DNA of 9,370 nt from the NCBI GenBank assembly GCA_001769925.1, contig MEPT01000020.1, forward strand, positions 41,173-50,542. Reading direction: 5' to 3'. Positions within the stretch are counted from its first letter, which is position 1. Every line of letters begins with the position of its first letter. Below the pieces are notes generated by a model, which made no database searches, was not told where the DNA came from, and worked only from the letters and a program-made list of their open reading frames with translations. Positions 5,907 to 9,370 of this stretch are shown piece by piece. The translations under genes and the position numbers were made by a program. This stretch comes from Bdellovibrionales bacterium RBG_16_40_8 (GTDB lineage: Bacteria > Bdellovibrionota > Bdellovibrionia > Bdellovibrionales > UBA1609).

Positions 5907-7277
5907 GTGAAAAAAACATGTAAATCGGTGCACTTTATTTCGCTTGGTTGCCCTAAAAACCTGGTCGACACTGAGATTATGTTAGGAACTTTGAATCGTG
6001 ATGGTTATAAAGTTGTTGAGTGCGCTGAAGACGCCGATAACATTATTATAAATACATGCGGATTTATTGAAGAAGCAAAACAAGAGTCTATTGATAAAAT
6101 TCTTGAAACGGCAAAGCTCAAGAAAAAAGGCAAATTAAAAAAACTTATCGTCGCTGGCTGTCTTACACAGCGATACAAAGAAAAACTTGTGAGCGAATTA
6201 CCTGAGGCAGACATATTTATTGGTTCAGGAGAATTTCAAAATATCGATAAAATACTAAAATCTCATCAGGATGGGAAGAAAAAGACATATTTTAACTTGC
6301 CTACGTATTTGCAAGAAGCAAAAACACCAAGAATCAATTCACAAATGCGCCACAGGGCATATCTTAAAATATCAGATGGGTGTAAAAAGCGGTGTGCTTT
6401 TTGTGCCATTCCGCTTATTAGAGGCAACCTACAGTCGCGTACAATTGAAGGGATTTTAAGCGAAGCAAAACTTTTAATTGCCGGCGGGGTGAAAGAGCTT
6501 ATTTTAATTTCACATGACTTTACCGACTATGGATGGGATTTGCGAAAAGAAAATATGCGAGCAAAAGAATCTCCGTATGAGCTACTTAGAGTTTTGGCGG
6601 ATGAGTCAGGGGCGCAGTGGATTCGACTACTTTATCTTTATCCAGACGGAATTACGCCAGATCTTATAGAGTTAATAAAGACGAGAAAGAATTTAGTTAA
6701 ATATTTCGATATGCCTCTTCAGCATATAAATAACGAAATTCTAAAAAAAATGAATAGGCGAATGAGTAGAAGTAAAATAGAAAGCGTTTTGCAAAATATT
6801 CGCAAAGAAATACCAGATGCGGTTATTCGCACGCAGTTTATTGTAGGGTATCCTGGTGAAACTGAAGAACAGTTTTCAGAACTTCTTGAGTTTATAAAAG
6901 AACAAAAATTTGATCGAGTAGGCTGTTTTAAATATTCTGGCGAAGAGGGAACGAAGGCCGGATTAATGCAAGATCAATTGCCAGATAAAGTTAAAGAAAA
7001 AAGGTACAACAAGATAATGTCCTTGCAAAAAAAGATTAGTCGCAAGAAACATCAAGCATATATTGGCAGAACGCTACCAGTTATTATTGAGGGATACAGC
7101 GAAGAGACAAAACTGCTATTGAGTGGCCGCATGTCACAACAAGCCCCTGATATAGATGGACAAGTGTATATCAACGAGGGAGTTGGTAACGTTGGAAGTT
7201 TTGTAAACGTGAAAATTACGCATAGTCATGATTACGATTTAGTAGGAAAGATAGTGCCAGGGTCAGCAGGACATTGA
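5907..7277 (+). CDS. rimO: Ribosomal protein uS12 methylthiotransferase RimO
   Basis: RimO is a radical-SAM enzyme with two [4Fe-4S] clusters that adds a methylthio group to a conserved aspartate of ribosomal protein uS12 (S12). The 456 residues show the full layout. The UPF0004 domain has the three auxiliary-cluster cysteines Cys15 (SLGCPKNLVDTE), Cys51 (NTCGFI) and Cys85 (AGCLTQRY). The radical-SAM core has C159-x3-C163-x2-C166, with ISDGCKKRCAFCAIPLIRG. A C-terminal TRAM RNA-binding domain begins near YIGRTLPVIIEGY. CPKNLVDTE and the GGVKELILISHDFTDYG stretch favour RimO over the tRNA enzymes MiaB and MtaB. Translation most likely begins at GTG 5907, one base after the lolA stop. The first motif then sits close to the N-terminus as expected. 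All cluster cysteines are present, and nothing looks broken. Confidence 0.96.
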   Translation: MKKTCKSVHFISLGCPKNLVDTEIMLGTLNRDGYKVVECAEDADNIIINTCGFIEEAKQESIDKILETAKLKKKGKLKKLIVAGCLTQRYKEKLVSELPEADIFIGSGEFQNIDKILKSHQDGKKKTYFNLPTYLQEAKTPRINSQMRHRAYLKISDGCKKRCAFCAIPLIRGNLQSRTIEGILSEAKLLIAGGVKELILISHDFTDYGWDLRKENMRAKESPYELLRVLADESGAQWIRLLYLYPDGITPDLIELIKTRKNLVKYFDMPLQHINNEILKKMNRRMSRSKIESVLQNIRKEIPDAVIRTQFIVGYPGETEEQFSELLEFIKEQKFDRVGCFKYSGEEGTKAGLMQDQLPDKVKEKRYNKIMSLQKKISRKKHQAYIGRTLPVIIEGYSEETKLLLSGRMSQQAPDIDGQVYINEGVGNVGSFVNVKITHSHDYDLVGKIVPGSAGH

Positions 7278-7303
7278 CAAACCATGTGATCTTCGGCTTC
7301 AAT
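7274..7303 (+). promoter_or_regulatory. Possible sigma-70-type promoter at the end of rimO
   Basis: TTGACA (7274-7279) matches the -35 consensus exactly and overlaps the rimO stop codon. An 18-base spacer leads to TTCAAT (7298-7303), a four-of-six match to the -10 consensus. Transcription would start near 7310, about 24 bases before the small membrane ORF. The weak -10 makes this tentative. Confidence 0.35.
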
Positions 7304-7322
7304 TAAAGAGAATGTGTTGTCT

Positions 7323-7327
7323 GGGGG
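7323..7327 (+). promoter_or_regulatory. Possible Shine-Dalgarno of the small ORF
   Basis: GGGGG lies six bases before ATG 7334. This is good spacing, though not the canonical GGAGG sequence. It favours 7334 over the in-frame ATG at 7328, which directly follows the G run. Confidence 0.45.
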
Positions 7328-7333
7328 ATGATA

Positions 7334-7408
7334 ATGGTGAATCCGCTTTTAGTAGCGTTTGTTTTTTCAGTTATTATTTTTTTCGTAATAAATGTTTTAT
7401 CTAATTAA
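7334..7408 (+). CDS. Possible 24-residue single-span membrane peptide
   Basis: A short frame encodes MVNPLLV followed by AFVFSVIIFFVINVLSN. About 18 uninterrupted hydrophobic residues end in a short polar tail, a typical single transmembrane helix. I do not recognise a family; size and character recall small subunits such as KdpF or CydX, but that is only a resemblance. Support comes from the well-spaced G-rich ribosome-binding site and a possible promoter at the end of rimO. It stops 12 bases before the end of the convergent hpt-like gene. A start at ATG 7328 would add two residues. A chance hydrophobic frame in T-rich DNA is the main alternative, since T-rich sequence favours Phe, Val, Ile and Leu codons. 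Confidence 0.4.
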   Translation: MVNPLLVAFVFSVIIFFVINVLSN

Positions 7409-7419
7409 ACTTCGTTAAG

Positions 7420-7935
7420 CTAGTTAGCATAATTGAAAATATCACTATAGTTACGGCCAATTTCTTCAGAATCAAGGCCGTACCCGACCACGAAGCGATC
7501 ATCAATTGTTCTGCCAATATAATCTGGTTTTATAGGAAGTTCTCGGCGTGCGGGTTTATCAAGAAGAGTTACTATTTTTAAGCTTTTCGGAGAACCTGAG
7601 AGAAGACGACTTCGTAAAAAGCTCAAAGTTCTGCCGGCATCTACAATTTCTTCGGCAATAAGTACATGTTTGCCAGCAACATCGACTGAAATATCTTTTA
7701 ATATTCTTACACCCTCACCCTTTGGTGAGGTTAAATGGACGAAATCAACAATAACAGAAAGTTGCAGTCTGCGAATAAGATCGGCCACAAAAAGACAAGA
7801 GCCTTTTAATGGGCAAATTATTACAATTTCTTGGTTGGCGTAGTCTTTTTCAATTTTTTTGGCGAGCGTACCGACTAGAGATCTAATTTCTTCTGCTGAA
7901 ACAAAAGGAACCATTTTATTTTTCATCACAGACAT
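7420..7935 (-). CDS. hpt: Hypoxanthine phosphoribosyltransferase-like protein with divergent active site
   Basis: This 171-residue protein has the HPRT fold order. PLKGSCLFVADLIRRL (42-57) is the first loop, DFVHLTSPKGEG (64-75) the flexible catalytic loop, VLIAEEIVDAGRTL (91-104) the PRPP motif, and KPDYIGRTIDDRFVVGYGLD (136-155) the base-binding region. HPRT salvages hypoxanthine and guanine with PRPP to give IMP and GMP in the cytosol. The base-binding Lys136 and the catalytic-position Asp99 are kept. Several usual residues are changed: the PRPP motif has Glu-Glu (95-96) and Asp-Ala-Gly instead of Glu-Asp and Asp-Thr-Gly; the loop Ser-Tyr is Ser70-Pro71 and the loop is shorter; the aromatic residue before Arg-Asn near the end is Gly160. 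It is therefore HPRT-like, with substrate uncertain. ATG 7935 has a strong AAGGAG. The gene follows the TPR gene after nine bases on the same strand. Confidence 0.82.
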   Translation of the reverse strand: MSVMKNKMVPFVSAEEIRSLVGTLAKKIEKDYANQEIVIICPLKGSCLFVADLIRRLQLSVIVDFVHLTSPKGEGVRILKDISVDVAGKHVLIAEEIVDAGRTLSFLRSRLLSGSPKSLKIVTLLDKPARRELPIKPDYIGRTIDDRFVVGYGLDSEEIGRNYSDIFNYAN

Positions 7936-7940
7936 AAAGA

Positions 7941-7946
7941 CTCCTT
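7941..7946 (-). promoter_or_regulatory. Strong Shine-Dalgarno of the hpt-like gene
   Basis: On the minus strand AAGGAG lies five bases before ATG 7935 and overlaps the stop codon of the upstream TPR gene. It fixes the hpt start and suggests co-translation from one transcript. Confidence 0.8.
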
Positions 7947-8688
7947 ATAGTTCTATTCTCGGAGGGTTTAAATTTGTCACATGTATAGCTTGCACCAAGC
8001 GTAAATAATCACGAGCTATCACATTTAGCGGATCATTTTCTAAAACAGACTCCCACTGCTCTATAGCCTCGGGAATTTGTTTATTATCATGATAGTATTT
8101 ACCAAGCTTGAGGCGCGCGGGCACGTAATGCGGGTATTCGCGTGAAATAAGGGTAAGCTCTCTTTGGGCAAGAGTGAAATCTTCAAGTTTTTCGTAGCAA
8201 TTTGCAATGTTCAAGCTTATTTCAGGCCTACGTGAACTTGTAAGCTTGAGAGCTTTTTGAAATTGTTCAAGTGCTTCATTGTAGCGGTGATGATTAAAAT
8301 ATAATCCACCAAGTTCGTCATGCTTTGCCGCAAATTTTTCGTTGAGTGTTGGGTCAGTAGTTTTATTTTTAATATCTAAGCCAGCCCGCGCGGCATCGAA
8401 TACTGCCTTGCCTTCTTCATAGCGGCCAAGATCATTAAGTATAATGCTAAGGCCAACGGATGAATCAGTAAATCCAGAATCAATCTCAAGGGCGCGTCGA
8501 AAAGAACGAATTGCTTTATTAAACTTACCCTGATCGTAGTAAACGGTTCCAAGCATATGGTAAACTTCAGGGCGGCGTGTATTTTTCAGCACTAGCTGGT
8601 TTAGAGTAGGTTCTGCATCACTATAGCGATTTTCAATAAAATGCCTTTCGGCGGCAGTGAACATTTCGAGCTCGGCTTCAAAATCCAT
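7945..8688 (-). CDS. Tetratricopeptide-repeat protein next to bamD
   Basis: This 247-residue protein is built almost entirely of TPR helix pairs, a scaffold for protein-protein contacts. Clear units include PEVYHMLGTVYYDQGKFNKA with its second helix (about 39-69), HDELGGLYFNHHRYNEALEQ (about 121-150), ISLNIANCYEKLEDFTLAQR (about 154-185) and LKLGKYYHDNKQIPEAIEQW (about 190-221). No signal peptide or membrane span is visible, so it is probably cytosolic, in contrast to BamD. ATG 8688 is chosen because it overlaps the bamD stop by 11 bases and gives an acidic start (MDFEAELEMF). A longer frame back to 8835 adds 49 residues that are merely the shadow of bamD. Coupling to bamD suggests a link with envelope assembly, but the partner is unknown and adjacency is the only evidence. 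Confidence 0.85.
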   Translation of the reverse strand: MDFEAELEMFTAAERHFIENRYSDAEPTLNQLVLKNTRRPEVYHMLGTVYYDQGKFNKAIRSFRRALEIDSGFTDSSVGLSIILNDLGRYEEGKAVFDAARAGLDIKNKTTDPTLNEKFAAKHDELGGLYFNHHRYNEALEQFQKALKLTSSRRPEISLNIANCYEKLEDFTLAQRELTLISREYPHYVPARLKLGKYYHDNKQIPEAIEQWESVLENDPLNVIARDYLRLVQAIHVTNLNPPRIEL

Positions 8689-9370
8689 CTGCAAGCTCTT
8701 TTCTGGCCAGAGCCAATTCTGGAGAATTTGGATATTCAGCCAGCAGCCGTTTAAAGTAAGTTTTTGATTTATCCATATCTTTCGCACGATAGGCAGAAAG
8801 AGAAGCCCCCCACAAGGCCTTTGCGTCATAACCAAGGGCAGGGTAATTCTTTATTAAATCTTCAAATCGGCCAAGAGCGCTCTCCCACTTCTTGCGTATA
8901 AAATAAAAGTTAGCGATATAATAGGCTTTGTCAGCAAGCATTTGCTGACATTTTTTTTTATACTCAAGAGCTTCTTTTGCGAAGGCGCTCTGGGGGTGCT
9001 TGGTGATCACCTTATCAAAGTGCTCAATCGCGATATGCGCAAGTTTTAAATCGCGATCTATTGTTTGGGGGAGTTGTTTATAAACGCTCAAGCCTAAACG
9101 GTAGATAACATAGTCGGCTCGCGGGTGTGTAGGGTGAAATTCACGAAAGAGTTTGTATGCGCTTTCGGCCTCTACGAAATTTTCTCGCGCAAATTCTATG
9201 TCGCCAATCTTAAGTTTGGCATCAACGGCAAAGTGACTGTAGGGGTATTTGTTTTTAACTTCAGAAAAATAAGTTATAGCCTCTTCATATCGCTCATCTT
9301 TTTCATACTTAAGCGCCAATTTATAAGCGCCTTCGGCAGAATTAGCGTTTATTTTTTCGGCACTAGAACA
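8678..9370 (-). CDS. bamD: Outer-membrane assembly lipoprotein BamD (signal peptide outside window)
   Basis: BamD is the essential lipoprotein of the BAM complex that inserts beta-barrel proteins into the outer membrane; its TPR-like repeats bind BamA and substrates. The visible 230 residues are almost the whole mature protein. The first codon in the window is TGT, giving CSSAEK, which fits the lipidated cysteine of a lipobox; the signal peptide lies beyond the right edge. Repeats start with AYKLALKYEKDERYEEAITY, then KNKYPYSHFAVDAKLKIGD. FREFHPTHPRADYVIYRLGL (about 74-93) closely matches the conserved region of E. coli BamD (NPTHPNIDYVMYMRGL). Later units include ANFYFIRKKWESALGRFEDL and YFKRLLAEYPNSPELALARK. 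An internal TTG at 9319 is open but is not the start, since the frame continues upstream. The 3' end overlaps the TPR gene by 11 bases. Confidence 0.93.
   Translation of the reverse strand, partial: CSSAEKINANSAEGAYKLALKYEKDERYEEAITYFSEVKNKYPYSHFAVDAKLKIGDIEFARENFVEAESAYKLFREFHPTHPRADYVIYRLGLSVYKQLPQTIDRDLKLAHIAIEHFDKVITKHPQSAFAKEALEYKKKCQQMLADKAYYIANFYFIRKKWESALGRFEDLIKNYPALGYDAKALWGASLSAYRAKDMDKSKTYFKRLLAEYPNSPELALARKELADGF

Noticed and set aside
7405..7435. Bidirectional terminator between the small ORF and the hpt-like gene
   Set aside because: Only weak GCTA/TAGC-type pairing with a two-base loop is visible and no flanking T tract follows.
8689..8835. N-terminal extension of the TPR protein
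   Set aside because: It overlaps bamD by about 150 bases and reads as a Trp/Leu-rich shadow of the bamD frame; ATG 8688 gives a normal overlap.

Overview
The window looks like ordinary chromosomal housekeeping DNA from an AT-rich Gram-negative bacterium. Outer-membrane biogenesis genes are present: bamD, and a lolA-like gene with a signal peptide. RimO is present too. The arrangement (obg / nadD-rsfS / rlmH, then cls/ybhP-like genes, comF-lolA-rimO, and bamD-TPR-hpt) fits a deltaproteobacterial or Bdellovibrionota-type lineage, but that placement is inferred from gene content only. I see no insertion sequence, phage gene, CRISPR array, tRNA or rRNA, and no clear undescribed multigene system.

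Positions 1-4175, plus strand: a compact run begins with the 3' part of the Obg GTPase gene. Next comes one gene encoding NadD (NAD synthesis) fused to RsfS (ribosome silencing factor), then rlmH (23S rRNA pseudouridine methyltransferase). Obg, RsfS and RlmH all act on the large ribosomal subunit. After 46 bases follow a stand-alone tandem-CBS protein, a short two-HKD phospholipase D/cardiolipin synthase-like protein starting at TTG, and a YbhP-like endonuclease/exonuclease/phosphatase-fold protein. The last two recall the clsB/ybhP pair of enterobacteria. Most junctions overlap or lie within a few bases, which suggests translational coupling.

Positions 4176-4509: about 330 bases without a convincing gene. 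They hold a 9-bp inverted repeat with competing partners and a perfect 16-bp palindrome.

Positions 4510-7408, plus strand: a ComF-type phosphoribosyltransferase, a LolA-like periplasmic carrier and RimO (GTG start with a good Shine-Dalgarno). A possible 24-residue single-span membrane peptide follows, with its own ribosome-binding site and perhaps its own promoter.

Positions 7420-9370, minus strand, convergent with the previous group: bamD enters from the right edge, and the window ends exactly on its probable lipobox cysteine codon. It overlaps a TPR protein gene, which is followed by an hpt-like phosphoribosyltransferase. The Hpt-like protein keeps the family fold signatures but departs from the family at several catalytic and purine-binding positions.

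The most unusual observations are the continuous NadD-RsfS fusion, the divergent active site of the Hpt-like protein, the tiny membrane peptide after rimO, and the structured non-coding gap.
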